A stretch of 64,000 bases of DNA from Onchocerca lupi (lineage: Eukaryota > Nematoda > Chromadorea > Rhabditida > Onchocercidae), in NCBI GenBank assembly GCA_028564675.1, contig JAOVVO010000097.1, forward strand, positions 62,001-126,000. Direction: 5' to 3'. A model generated the notes under the pieces. That model made no database searches. It worked only from the letters and a program-made list of their open reading frames with translations, and was not told where the DNA came from. The position numbers were made by a program, and so were the translations under genes. Shown in pieces: positions 23,412-38,400 of the stretch. The first letter of the stretch is position 1. Each line of letters opens with the position of its first letter.

Positions 23412-26400
23412 CTATAATTTTGATGAGAAATTAGCTTTGTATAATCAAACTTGAGAATATTATATTTGCTCATTATTGATTCTTTTGATATAAAAAAAGA
23501 ATAGCAAAAATTTAATCTCATTATTATCTATTAAGAATATCGTAAAAGGTCATACTTTTTAACACGCAAATAAATGCAGACAATAAGAGCGGCAACGATT
23601 ATGAGAAGTAATATGACGATAATTAAGCCAATAATCTTGATTGCATTCAACGGCCGACCATCTGCTATCAGATCTGGTGATCGAACTGTAATAATTTTTC
23701 ATCCTGTTTAATTAATATATCTATTTAACTGCACCAAGTTTAGATAGTTCCGTTACTTTTACCATAATCATAATTTTGAGCTAAACAATTATCGACCACA
23801 TAAAGATACATTAATCTAGTATTCGCTGATTTTGTTTAATTTTATAAAAACTCCAATAACAAATAGAAGATGAATTCGTCAATCATTCCAGAAAACAAAA
23901 ATTTATGTGTCATACTATACATCTATATACCTCTGCAAGTTGTCCCAGAATATCCATCGGAGCAATTACATACGAAACCAATAGAATGAGGTAAACGTAT
24001 ACAGCTGCCAAAATGGCCACAAGGATTTGACAAACATGGATCCCAATCTCCTAAAAATTAAAACCTTCATTTGATGAATCTATATTGATCATTATTATGT
24101 GGAATGGTTAACATGGATTCTCCCAGATTTATTTCTGAATAATGCGTAAAACGTGAACACATTGTTAGATGAATAACTGTTTCAAATAATAGGAAGCAAT
24201 AATTCCTATATTGCCAAAACTTTCTTATTTATGTTCCAAATCACAATTCTTGTATCACCAAAGTATCTTCCTTTTCAAAAATATTAACCACGAAGTTTCT
24301 CAATGTCAATTACTTACCTCTCAATTGACAAGTTTTTCCGGTGAAGCCATGCGGACAGCTGCAGTAGAAATCATTATGTAAATTAATACATTCTACACCA
24401 CGAGGACAAGGACGTGAAACACATGGTGTTAGATCGATTTCACAATTGCTACCAGAATATCGCGGGGGACAAGCACAGCTAAAACTGGAAACATAAAACA
24501 TCGAATAAAATATTCTGAATAACTTCCTTTCGATTCCTAATCAAAGAAAATGATAGGAAAGTATACCGAAAAACAAAAATATGTATCAAGAGATAACGGA
24601 AGACATATATCATGATAATTTATAAATGTCATTTATAATTTATTTTGAAAAATCACTCATTACTGAGATGCTTGGCCGACAATATTTTTACAAATATTGA
24701 TAAATCAAAGATTCCAATTATATTATAAAACAATAAATATAATTATGGCGGAATCATTATTCTTGATACTTCTCTGCATTATCTCAATAATAAGCATTCA
24801 GAAGTAACTTACTTGTAAGTTTTTTCATCGGAAGGAATACAAGTTCCCTCGTTTTCACAAGGACTTGTAGCACAGGGAGCACTGATAATAGCATCACAGT
24901 TCAAACGAGTGTTATATAAATAAAGGCCCTGTTTCGTCTTTGGTACTTCATAACCATCAACAGATATGCGCCTAGAAATACTTACAATCAACTGAAAGAA
25001 CAAGAAGCACTACTTTATCAATAGAAGTCGTATTTTATCAACGGACTACAAACATTAAGAAGAAGATCTGATCTGTCATAAAATAAGAATTGAAAATAAT
25101 CGAAGGACAGATATGAACCTTGGCGAACCAACCAATGGTATGGAAGGATCCCTTTGAAGACAAAAATGATCAGTTTATCAACAGAATGAAATGAATAATG
25201 ACAGAAACAAGATTGTTTCACGTATTCAAGTAAATGATAAACCTCTTCTTTCTTCCTAACAATTAACTCAAACTGAAATTTACAAGAGATTACACGACTC
25301 AAGTTTTGAAAATTCTGCTTGGAAAATATAAATATCACTGCGAAAGCTATTTTTCCGTAGAGGAACAGAACTATCATACTTTATTTTGAAATGATATGAA
25401 AAGCACACCCAAAACAGCCGACCATTCCTTTAGTTACCACTGGCTTCAAATCGCTTGCGGTTGTAAAAACGCTGCCGTCAACCAATTGCGAGACCATAGC
25501 ACCAAAAGTAAGCCTAAAAATAAATATATAAATATACTGGAAATGAAAAATCGATTAGATTTGAAACATCAAATTTCAGGGTAGCAAAATTTTGCAAATT
25601 TTTTAAGGATAAGACTTCTTAAACAGAAAGTAAATATAACAAATAAGAAGCAATTAAAAAATTAGGAACTCAATTAATAGAGAATTCATTAAATTATCGA
25701 TTAATTTTTTAATATTAATTAGATTAAAATCACCTCATGGCCTCTCGATAAAGATTCACGACGTCGCTACCCTGTGGGCTGTCGCCCTCTTTTTCGTAAA
25801 CTCCGTCGAGCACAAGTTTCGCGTGTCTACTTCTCCTCGATACTTTTAAAGAATGCCATTTGCCATCACTGACGATCTGCTGGCTGATGCGAACCACTCC
25901 CGGTCCAGTACCGCAGTTCCAGCGGTATTGTACATATCGTTTCTCAATCTAAAATTCGAAAAATATCTTATGATAATTAAAAATATTTCATGATAATTGA
26001 TACCTTATAACTTTTTTTCGGCATTTAATTTTCATAAAGAAATATCCACGCAGTGCTATATATAAAGAAAACATATGAGAATGAGAATGAGATATGTAGG
26101 GCTATTTCTAACCACCTCGATGGTATGAAAATCCAAATTGCCAGCAGCATGCATAATGACCGCATCTGTACTTGTAGTCCTGAAATTGATCGTCAATTCC
26201 AGTCGTCGTTCTACCGAATTTGCAACGATTATATGGAAAAAGCCATCACCTCCAACTGCAATTTCCGCATCTGCAAAAAACATTTTAAAAAGTAAAGAGG
26301 GAATGGAAAAGCCATCCTCAAACGCATTTAGAAGAGATGTAACTAAGTCACCATTTTTGCAAATTTAAATTATTTGTTTACTTGGTCAACATCTTATTTT

Positions 26401-29400
26401 TTGCAAATCATAGCCTTTCTGAACTGAATCTATGAATATTCGCATACTGTAACAAACTATCGTTATTCATGGATATTTATAAAACTCTCCCAAATTTATT
26501 ATTAATTTCTTATAAAGAAAGTCTATTTCAGCTAACCTTGGCTACATTCCCGCTTATCTTTACTGCAAATATTCATAGCACAGCGATCACCAGTAGTACC
26601 TGGTGGACAAATGCAATCAAATCCAATATCTGTACTCATCGGAACGCATATCTGTAAATTTTCAAAATATTTGATTCAAAATTTAATTACATGATCTTTT
26701 GGAATCCCAAGGTCTCGATTAAAATCGATAAAAAACTATAGAATATCACTCAGCAATTTAAAAAAAAAAAAAATTCCTTCGTTATTCTATATTAATCAGA
26801 TGTCTTTAAACTGGTAGATATTTAAATAATAAAGCAAATTCGATAAGATAGTTAGTGCTGTTCAATTAACAAACAATAATATAGTTTACGTTACTTGAGA
26901 TGCTGATTTTGATGAAAACACAATTTTAAGGAATAGTTATATTTTGAAAGAATAAATAGAATTGTAAATAAAAGAGGGTATGTTCAATTTTATTATGTGG
27001 AATTTACACAGAATTCAAAGTTTTGGTTCAAATCTTTCTTATATATATATATAAATCTTCGCTTTTTTTATTTTCATACGAAAGCTTATTTAAAAATAAT
27101 AAGAAAAGACAGGCCGAATCTCCTTCATGATAAACAATAAACAACCTCTTCCTTGGTGCACTGATCACGACTGCATTTATCAATCGGTATATCACAACGC
27201 CTTCCAGCATAACCAGTCCGGCATGTGCAGTCGTAGGTTCTGAGATGAACGGGAGCGCTGAATGATTGATGAGCGGTCTTATAACAGACACTTTGCGCAT
27301 CATTCAAATATAAATGATCCCGGCATTCGCCATTAACACATACATCTCGTCGACAGACTTCCGTTATTACTGATATAATCTGTCGCAAGAAGAAAATTTT
27401 CAAATGTAAAATGGATAAGTGATCGATTTTAGCAATTATGCGAAATAGAAATTCCCATGGAAGACTACAAGAAATTAATATTTTTCACCTTACAGATAGT
27501 GAAGATTTTGTGGAAAGAATGAGAAACTTCTTTACCATTATTTTATAATCTTTTTTTTTTTTTAAATTCTTAGATACGATTTCAAAGTTGCTTTACAATT
27601 TATGATGCTTAAAATAATATTTGAGATTATATCAAAGTCTTATTCACAGAAAAGTAAATATTAAAAAAAAAAGAAAAAAAAAACCTCTGTGCCAATATCA
27701 TCGCTCAGTTGAGCAACATTATCTTCAAGTCTTTGCCGAATGAAATTCGGTCGATGATATCCTCGAGAATCAGAGCGTGATACTGTGAACAGAATATCCA
27801 AGTCTTGCTCCGATGCCGTTTCTAACAGAACTGAGTTCCTCAATTCACGGACATGAAGATGATGTTGGCCTAAATTATTTTTACTTACAGCTATCCATCA
27901 CATAGCAGATTTTCAGAGTAGATTGAAAGAATATTTAACCAATATTCAAAATATTCGAAAAATATATACTGAAAATAATAAAGTAGGATCAAATTTTCGT
28001 CACACTCGATAAGTCTGTGAAACAAAAATGAAGAGTATTAGCTTGCCTAAAGCAGATTGCACAGATAGAATATGAACGTTTTGCGGCTTGACATTCAGGA
28101 TTCTGGACAAAGAATGTATAAAATTCCTGGCATGCTTGATGAAGAATGTTTCTCCCAGAAGGTTATGAATTCGCAGGCATACGGAATGATCCAATGCGTC
28201 CTGGTCAATTGAAGTTACCTGGAAAAGTTTTTGCGATTCCTAAAATCACAATTTTACTTCGCCGTTCCTTTTTCAGCGGCCATAACAATTCGATTAAAAA
28301 AAGCCCAGATTGTTTTCTCTTGAACAATGCAATCAAACTACAAGAATTATGAGACATATCGGAGAAGTACGAACTATCTAGAATCAAGTAATCAATAATC
28401 GTGGAGACTAAAAGTATTCAAAACAGTATGTTAATTTTTTGTTACATAATTTATTGTCTTTGGTGACAAGAATTAGACACTTACATCTATTACAACAGGA
28501 ACCACAGTGATATATTTACCATCAGTTACGGAAACATTAAAACGATAAGTTCCTGCAAGAAGATCAGCTTCACCGATTATATCACCTGTTTCCGAATCGA
28601 CGCTGAATGGAAGTTTCGATCGCTGATGATCCGACCAGATGCTGCTAACACTTATTTCAGGATCAGATAATGAATAACGCAACATATCCGCCGAGTCCTA
28701 TAATGCAAACGCCTTTGTTTTGTATGCTTATTTCAATAGTGATATGTTAGGTGAAACTAATTAATTTAAGACTAAAAGAATGTGAGTCATAACACATGAT
28801 AAGATTAATGATTATTCATGAAACATCAAATGCTAACTTGATCTGTCGCCATAACTCTACCTACAATTCCGCCCAAAAATTCACCCATCAATGTATTAAG
28901 AGTAATTTTCAATGGATTGCTCTGCGGTGCATGACGACTTTCCTCTTTGACAAATAATGTCATTGGACATTCCGTGGATAGATTACCTCTATCAGAAACT
29001 TTAACCTGCAAAATGGAGAAAATTGGGAAAAAAATTTTTCAAAATCTGATAAGCTGTCAAGATTCTCAAATATTTTTATCCCAGACTTCACATTCAAGCA
29101 ATCACTAAATAGATCTCTGAAATGAAACAAAAAATAGGTTTTTAAAAGATTTGTTTTGTGAAATTTGAAAACATACCGATAAAAGATAAACTTCTTTCTT
29201 AGCATGTGGTGGCAATCGTTTGGTAGTGATCAAGTTCAAAGTGCTATCGAAAGCAAATAATGAAGCACCGTCTCCAATAATGTCCAGCTTGTATGGACCA
29301 GTATTTGGTTCCTTATCGTTATCAGTAATGGAGATTGGCAATATGACATGTCCAGGTTCAACACTTTCCTAGAAAAGCGTTGATTACAAGTACTTCTTCA

Positions 29401-32400
29401 TAAAAGTACAAAATAGGCTACAAGTAAAAGTGTACAGATGTAAAAAGACTCAAAATGATATATATATCAAACAAGATATCAAGCACTCATTCATCGTACT
29501 CTAAAAATGAAAAAATATATGAAATAACATTACTTCTGGAAGTTTTTCGAATTTATAATTTTAAATAATTCGAGTTTTTGAGAAGCATTTAAAAAAGGAA
29601 AAATGATAAATGGTGATAAAATGATACTAATATATTGCTATTTCACTGAACGGTAAATAAAATACCTGAACAACAGCAGTCATATTGCAATGCTTAAAAA
29701 TAGGCGCATTATCATTTTCGTCCTCAACATCGATCTCAACAATTGTGGAATCAGATAAAGATGGAGTACCACCGTCTACTGCCTTCACTGTCAAACGATA
29801 AGTACTTTTCTGGAAAAAGTGTAGTGTTACGGTGGGATATGGATCTCACTACGGTTACAACGATAATTCTCTGAAGAAAAGTTCTGGTTGCTAGAACCAT
29901 ACGGTATCTTCAAGATTCGGAAAAGTTTGCGTTTATGGCTTCCCGATGCAAATAATTGCTTATTTCAAAGAATTAAACAGACTAATGCTCGACGAGTGAA
30001 TCCTGTCGGAGACAATGAAATGCGAATAATCATTTTTATTAAAGACATTTTGCGAAATTTTCGGTTTTTTTTCAGTTTCAACCAAAGTGTATCCATCCTA
30101 CTTACTTTTTCTTTCTTCACACACACACACACACACACACAACATTAAATTTTATAAGTAATATTTATTTTAAAAGAATTACAGCACATATAAAAAGAAA
30201 TCACTAACTCGATATTTTCTAATAGTTTAGCGAAATTCAGTAACTATTGCGAGCATTGTTAATTCTCCTAAATACATAAAGCAACTGATCGGATAAAACT
30301 ACAAAACCGTACCATTTCACGATCAAGCATTTCCGTTGTCATAATCCATCCATCTTCCCGGATGGTGAACGCAGTCACATCATTTGTTATCAAATATGAT
30401 ACTCGGCCGAAGTGCTCGCTGTCGGGATCATTTGCCAATACCTGAAAAGTTATGAAAAGTTACTAGAAACTAGTGTAGCGATGAGCCCTTCCACTTTTAA
30501 CTTTCTTCCTTCACCAATCAAATATTTTTAATCATTTGATGCTTCATCAATATATCAATTTCAGTAAAAAAGCAATTTCACAATTTGATGATAGAAAGTT
30601 CGCATTAGCAACTGAACCATTTCTGCTCGAATTTAATTGATTTAATGACTATATACCTGCAGAACTTTAGTACCGCGTTGCATATTCTCCAGCACTGTAG
30701 CATGATAAACAGGTTGCATAAAACGTGGTGGATTATCGTTTACATCCAGAATCTCAACATCTATTGCACATGTTGAACTTAGTGGGGGTTTTCCCGAATC
30801 TGTTGCGATAACAGCTACAGCGAATTTCTCTAACTTTTCAAAATCCAGTATAGAAGCTAGTTTCAACATACCTGGAAAACTAGTATCCAAGAATCGATTC
30901 AGAAGTATAAATGTTTAAAATCTTAAATATTGATTAAAGTTAAAATAGGAAAAGTAAAAAAGATTACCACTATTAGAATCAATGCTTAGATATTTAGCCA
31001 CATCATCAGATGCTTGCATTTGATAAGTGATAACTTCCTTATCATCACCTCCGTATGCTTTCAATTGAAGTAGTTCTTTTCCAATTGCTTCATCCTCTGC
31101 GATTCGTAGATGATATGTATTTTGTTCAAATATGGGAGCATTATCGTTCACATCTTCCACATCAATAATCACTTTCGCTGTAATCAACTAACTGTTAATA
31201 TTTCGAAACATTTACTCTAATCGACTTCCAACAAACAGAAATTGAGTTAATTCAGATTTTAACTTAAAATGAGTTAATTTTCGAGTAGTTTTATAATCAA
31301 ATAGAATGAATATATAAAAAGTAACAATACAGCAAACAATAACATTGAATTCAATAGAAATTTATTGAATATGTCTGTAATTTTATTCTTCGATGTTTTT
31401 TTTAGTAAGCATATTTTAATTTTGATAAGTAGAAAATACTAAGTGGATAGGGACATTCGGTGAAGATGATGAGTTTTAACTTAATAATTGAATTATTTGT
31501 CAATTTCTTAACGTTTTTAATAATAACCTTCGGCACTGTGCTTTGTCTCAGTGACAGCTTGAACTGAGAAATTGTACTGATTTTTAACTTCACGATCAAG
31601 AGGGGAAATCGCTGTTATAACGCCAGTTTCACTCTCAATATCGAACAAGTCCAAATACTGACTATTATTCGCAAACTTAAATGTGACACGGCCAATACCG
31701 TCTAGATCATCAACAGTTGCTTTCAATCTAGAAAGCATTCTTTTAAATCCTTAAGTTCGAAATTTTATCGAAAAACGTCATATCCTCTAGCATATTTCCT
31801 AATGATGCTGTATTTTATGAAATTCAAATAAAATCTGACTTAGAAAACAGAAAATTTTTGAAATGCAAAATAAAATATTATTAAAATACACATTTTAAGG
31901 AATCGAGAGTATTCAAGTTTCAACTAAGCTACGAATTTTTAGTTTGAATTTTAGAACATTTCAATATAAATTTTGGAGAATGAACTCTAAAAGCCATATA
32001 ATCTTTTTATTGCTCTTATTCCACTTCGCAAGAATTTATGCGATTTGTCATCTCATAAGATTACGCATGCAATAAAGATTCGCAAAATTAGATTCGATTG
32101 TTTATATTAAAATCTTTAAATATGTAATGATGGAAAATACAATAGATGAAATGAATTAGGAATGTATGATCCTGAATAAATTTTTTCCTAAACAATTTTA
32201 TTTATAATTATTTGAAATTTTTGCAGAAATCATGATCATAAATTGAGTAGTGAATTTGTTAATGCAGTGGATTCAATTCTGCAGTACAAACCTGGTTACG
32301 AATAATTTTTCTTCTCTGGTGGCATTATTATTTTCCCGAACCATACCATAAAAAACAGATTGCTTAAAAGTAAGTTTGCCCTTATTCGTCCTTTCAATCT

Positions 32401-35400
32401 TAACGATTATGCGTTGAATGCATAAATTATTCGGAGTTTCCGTACGAAGAAACAATTCGACCTACAAATTTGCTTATCAAGTCGGATCAATTCTACCATT
32501 CAAATATGCGTCACAAATAAGGCTTTATCAATTTTAAAAAAACTCTATGATATTAAAAAGCGTTTTATAATATCGGGAGAAAGAAAAAAACAATCGAGGA
32601 AACAAACCTCATTTGAAACATGTGAGCTAAATTTTTTACGAAGGACTACTGTTCCATTTTTTTCAACACCAAATAAGTCAGATTCTGATCCAGTAAGATA
32701 GAACCGAACCGAATTGCCTAATTTTTGATATCCCATTTTAATAATAGTGCCAGGTGGAGAATTTTCTGTTATATTTATAAGAGTTTCTTCTGGTTCACAC
32801 TGTAACTGCGAAAAGTTCGACAACAGTTTCACCTGTAACGGTAAATTTGAAACTGTTATATAGTCGATAAGATCAATAAGTTTAGTTAAAACAATTACAG
32901 TGATAATTTTTGAATTTTGGTTTCATTAAAATTTGATTACATGAAATTTTACTTTGGAGTCGACTATTCAACGTAAGCATCTTGTTTTTTTTTTCTTAAA
33001 TTCCAGCTAATCTGGAAGACTATGTATGTAAATGCTGCAGTACTGCCTGAACTGGAGATTACAAAACGTTAGCTAAATAATATGCAAACAATTCGTTAAA
33101 TTTGTTGAATTAATGGAAACGTAAGTTTTTTGAATAAAATATTCATAAATACCGTGACTTCAGTTTTCGCTGCGTATTTCCCATCGTATGCAAGTATCAG
33201 AAGATGAAATTCAAGAGACTGGGAATCTGATGGAAGCTTAGAAAGTACAAGAATGTTTTTTTCCAGATCAAATATCCCGTGTTCATTACCAGTTATAATG
33301 TACAGCTTGGTGACATTGTTCGGATATAAATCAGGATCCTGATTATATTAATTATGTAACAAAAACCCTGATTCAATTTAAAGTAAATTACTCAAGATAT
33401 TGTGAAATTGACATTTTCTAAAAATCTTGGTAAATAAGGGAGAAAATATCTTGAGAGATATCTACCAAATTATTATTTAATCAATTCGTCTAATAACTAG
33501 ATTATTAATGGTTTTACATAGAAGTGAATGCAGATGCTTGGGGCAGATCACCTGAACTTTAGATAGTACGATCAATCACTTACATGAATTTGCAGTTGCA
33601 AAATGTTCTGTCCCATTCTTAAATCTTCCACATAGTATTGAACAGAATAAATTTCTTGTGAGAACTGCGGAGGCGAATCGTTGACATCTCTGACGACAAT
33701 AGTTATCTTCTTCCGGGTACTTTGTCCATTTTCATCTTGAGCACTAACTATTAGCACATACTCTTCGATTGTTTCTCTATCAATTTCTTTCAGTAGTGTA
33801 AGCCAACCTGTTCCTTGATCCAATTTAAAAGTACCATTGATGTTGCCCTAAAATTGGATAAAATACAATAGTTTCAAGAAATTATCGAATAGTAAAGAAA
33901 CGAGGTCTATAACTTCCTGAAATATTTCATTTCTATCTAAAAAAAAAAAAAAAAAAGAAAAAAAAAAGGAAGAAAACGAGTGATAACATCATGTGATAAT
34001 TCGAAATCAGTCAGCAATACCTCTTCCAAAATGTACTGAAGTTTCGAATTCAAACCCATAGAATCATCATCTATTGCTCTGACTACCGTAATACTGCTGC
34101 CGATTGGCAAATCTTCCGAAATAGCGATACGTTCATGTGCATTTTCAAAGCGTGGTTTGTTATCATTCACGTCCGTTATTCTTATTGTCACCAGAGAAAC
34201 AGCCTTTGCGCTAAATTGCTTCTCCGAGTGCAAACCCACGAGGAAACGTATTTCGTGTGTCTGAAGAGAACGAAATGAATATTTTGAAATTTTTTTATAT
34301 TCCTCTGCGTGGAAAACTTAAACGATGAAAGTTCGTGAAGGTTACGAAATATAGAAAGTTTCGGTAGTGTCACCATATATAATACGGAAAGAATGCGAAA
34401 AAGGATCAAAAGATACGTCCTGGTCTTACTCACATTCTGAGCATATTCCAGTGCAATTCAAAATCAACGAGTAGATAGATTCCTACATTCGAAAGAATTC
34501 AGAAATATCGAGAAACTGGAGCAATTATAGAAATCAGGAAATCTCAAATTAAAGATTTCCTCTAATCCGAGAAATCACTGAGCATTTAAGCAGGGCATTT
34601 CTTGCTAAGATAATACAATAAAATTGGCTTAACATGAAACTTTCAAAGGATATTGAAGATGCCGGCAAAAAATCAATAGTTGGACTTCTAACAGAATTTA
34701 TCCAACGAATTTAAAACAAACTTCCTCGTAATCCAGTTTACTATTGACAACAATTAATCCACTTTCTTGCTTTATGGAAAACGGGATATCTGGCAGGTGA
34801 TCCATTCCAACCAATGAAAAAAATACATCAAGGAGTTCTAAAATTTAACCATTTCTCGCTGTTTATGCTTAGATTGCTTAGGTCAACATGCGCAAACAAT
34901 AATTTAAATTCACAGATTAGGAAGAGAAAAATTCAATGGTAATCAGTATGCGACTTCGCTGTTTTTATTTATTTACATCATAAATCATGATTCTTCTCAG
35001 CATGTGAACAAAAAAAATTAATGCTGGAATAATCGTAGTTATCAACTATGGATTTACTTAATTTTAAGTAAATTACCGAGATGAGAATCCTGTTGAAGGC
35101 GACCAACAATTGTTCCAATAGGCGCATCTTCTGACACCGAAAAAAGGAAATGTTGCGTAGAGAATGTCAGTAGATGAACAATCGGACTGATATTCAATAT
35201 AATAGATGTTTCATTTTGATGAGGAGGATTTGCACTATCTGCCACACGAATAAATAAGGAAATTCGTTCGCCAACTGAAAATGAATACCCAATGATTACG
35301 ACAAATTCCAAAGCTATGACTTCACTCTGCGTCTGACATATCTATTTTAGATCTTAAATTTAGTATAATCCGAAGCAATCAATTCAGAATGAAAGATATT

Positions 35401-38400
35401 AAAAAGTGAAAAGTAGAGATGAGGCAATCAGTTGAAAAATGCATGAAAAAGGTATCTTATAATTTAAAGTAATTAGCAGTTAATTTAATAAAGCCACAAA
35501 CCAAGATCATTCAATGGCTTTTGCACGCTAATTAACCCTTGTTTTGGATGAATTGCAAAATATTTGGAGCGAAATTCATCACCATCAACAAGGCTGTATT
35601 CCAATTCATCGCCAACATCCTCATCAAAAGCAAATACCTGGAAATGTCAAGAATGAATTTAAATTTAGATTTTATAAAGCTTGAAATTGTCGAAATGCTC
35701 GGTTCTTTGATATGATTACCGCATGGCTTCATTTAATAACAAAAGTTTAGCAAAATGTCAATTTCGCTACGAAAATCGAGAAGAATAGATAATATGGATG
35801 ATTTTCTAATATCCATTTAGATCGAATTATGGCCAATAATCACCATTAAGACTGATTCTCCAGGATGCGAATCAACAGGCACTGATATTTCGATATTCGA
35901 AGAGATGAATTGCGGAGTGTTATCATTTTCATCATTTACATTCACAGTTAATGTAGCAAAAGCACGTCGATCACTAGCATCGATAACCATAATGATGAAC
36001 TGATGAATGCGTTGTGTTTCGTAATTAAATGGATTTCTTTAAAAGAGTTATTACAAAGTTTATTTGTGGTCTAACTTTTTTAAAGATAATTAAAAACAAT
36101 TTGAGAAACAAAAAAAAGTTTCTCGTAATTAAATGATAACAAACCCTGTGTAGATTCTGCCCGTCGTTTCATCTATATTCAATACTCCAGAACAGTTTTC
36201 ATAACAATCGTGAAATGAATATTTTAGAGGAGATATGCCATTATATGCCTGAATAGTCATCACTGTCACACCACTTGGTCTGTAAAAGAGCAATTTAAAA
36301 ACTCCTAATGATTATAAAAAACTTGACTGTTTCATTGAACTGGCAGTCTATTCAGTTTTTTAAAAATCATGAGTATTGGCGAATTAATTACGGGAAATAC
36401 TTCAAGACAAAACATTTGAAAAATCTCGAAATCTCGTTTTTTCATGTTGAACATAATATCATACCTGTTTTCTAGTACACTTGCAGAATAATGCGTTCGT
36501 TCAAAACGTGGCGATTGTTGCCTACGTTGGCTTCTAATAATTTTTACCACCAGTAAGCAAAAATCTGTGAAAATACCATCGCTCACTGATATGTTGAAGT
36601 GTTTCTTCCCAATTTTAAGATCATCCTCGGCAACTACTCGTAACAATGATACAACCCCTGTAGAATGGTTAATTTGCAGCAAAGTCTCATCACCATCTAT
36701 GATGGAGAACAGGAATCGATTGCCATCTTCAAGATTTGATGTTGTGTCCTGGAATATTTCAGTATTCTCTTAATGTTTTAGTTCTTGCATTCTTAAAATA
36801 ATAATCTAACGATTCTTAAAGGGAAATAAACCTTAAAAAAGAGATAAGTCTTAAGCTCTCAGTCCTAAAAAGAGCTGTCTTAATCATTTTCCTATCCCAA
36901 AATTTTCTGAAAGTTTTTTAGAGATTATTATGAAGTTCGACGTACACAAAAATGTACCTCATCAGAAGCGTCCAATTTCGCAATGAAATGATTCGTGGGA
37001 GTTTCGCTTTCTATGGTAGTGTGGAACACTTTTGAAATGAACCTTGGAGCAATATCATTTGCATCCGTAATGTGCAACAACAAATCCTAAAAATGTTGTT
37101 GAAATGAGAATCGGAATGGAATGCCAAGTAAATTTAAGAAAATGCATTTTGAAATCACCATTTTCAAATCTTTTATAAGATAAAACGTAAGTTTCTATTA
37201 CATGGCATGAAATGATAATTGGAAAGTTAATCAAATAAATATTTACCGCTTCTGATGCTAACTGCATGGAATCGGAAGCAGTTAGTTTAAATTTAAACAA
37301 GCGTTTCGTTTCGAAGTCCAGCGGTTTCATGAGTGATACAACGCCACTTCGAAGATCAACGGAGAGCACTTAAAATGTTTAGTTCTACTTCTTTCCCACA
37401 TGAAATAATTAACATTAATTTGAGGATTAGTCGGAAATAAAGATTCTCCAAATTCCCGGCCTTTATTCCATGCAGTTTGATTCAAATGATTCGCCACCAA
37501 TAAATCTTCCAGTCTTCTTTTGCTTTTAATGTTTTAAGAATACATAAAAATTACCTGAAGCATCTGGTCCAATAATTCCGTATGAAATGTAATTATCACC
37601 TATATCCGGATCAACTGCTTCAATCTGAAATTGGTAAAGGAAGTGAACTACTAAATGAAGAATTACAATTATAATATTCGAATCAAATATCAGTGTAAAA
37701 AATAATGAATATCATATCTCTAAAATTTAAAAATCTACCAACCTTCAGAAGCTGAGTACCAATCGGTGTCGCTTCACTTACTGATACATTATAGAAAAGT
37801 TGGGTGAAATGAGGAGCAGTATCACTTATATCATCAACTTTTATGACCACATAACTTTCTGCCCGTACTCCTAGTCGAGTAACGTCGATCGCAACAATAG
37901 TTAAATTATAGAAAGCGCGTTTCTCGCGATCCAATACTTTTTGAACACTTATTATACCTAAGTAAATAACTTGCTCGGTGCAATTATAAAACCATGAAAT
38001 ATGTAAAACTGAAAAGTAAATCATTAATTTGATACCTTGAAAGGAAGTTGATTTCTGTGGTTGAATGGAATTAATTTAGAATCACAAACTAAACTGACTA
38101 ATCTGTTCGGAAATTGAAAAAAAGAAAATGAACTATATCATTTTCGAGGCCGCATGACTGAAATTTGGATATTGTTTCAGCAAAACTTATCATGAATCAA
38201 TTTGGTAGGTTTCTATCATCTTATTTTTTTAACTTAACTAACTAATCAAAAAATTACCTGTGTCAAAATCGATTTCGAAGTGATTATCATCATTTCCAGA
38301 TTTAATTATGAAACCGATCCTACCTCCTGCATTGCTTACCGCATGAACATTTGTCACCAAGGAACCAGGTGCTGCATTTTCCAGAATATGAGCTTCCTGA

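Noticed and set aside
26053..26368. Overlapping open frames on both strands around the laminin G exon
   Set aside because: Only the minus-strand frame of exon 26270-26113 joins in phase with the neighbouring LamG exons; the plus-strand frames are shadows.
35532..35732. Open frame starting at 35732
   Set aside because: It overlaps cdh-4 exon 35637-35502 in another frame; the cadherin frame (DEDVGDELEYSL) fits phase and family.
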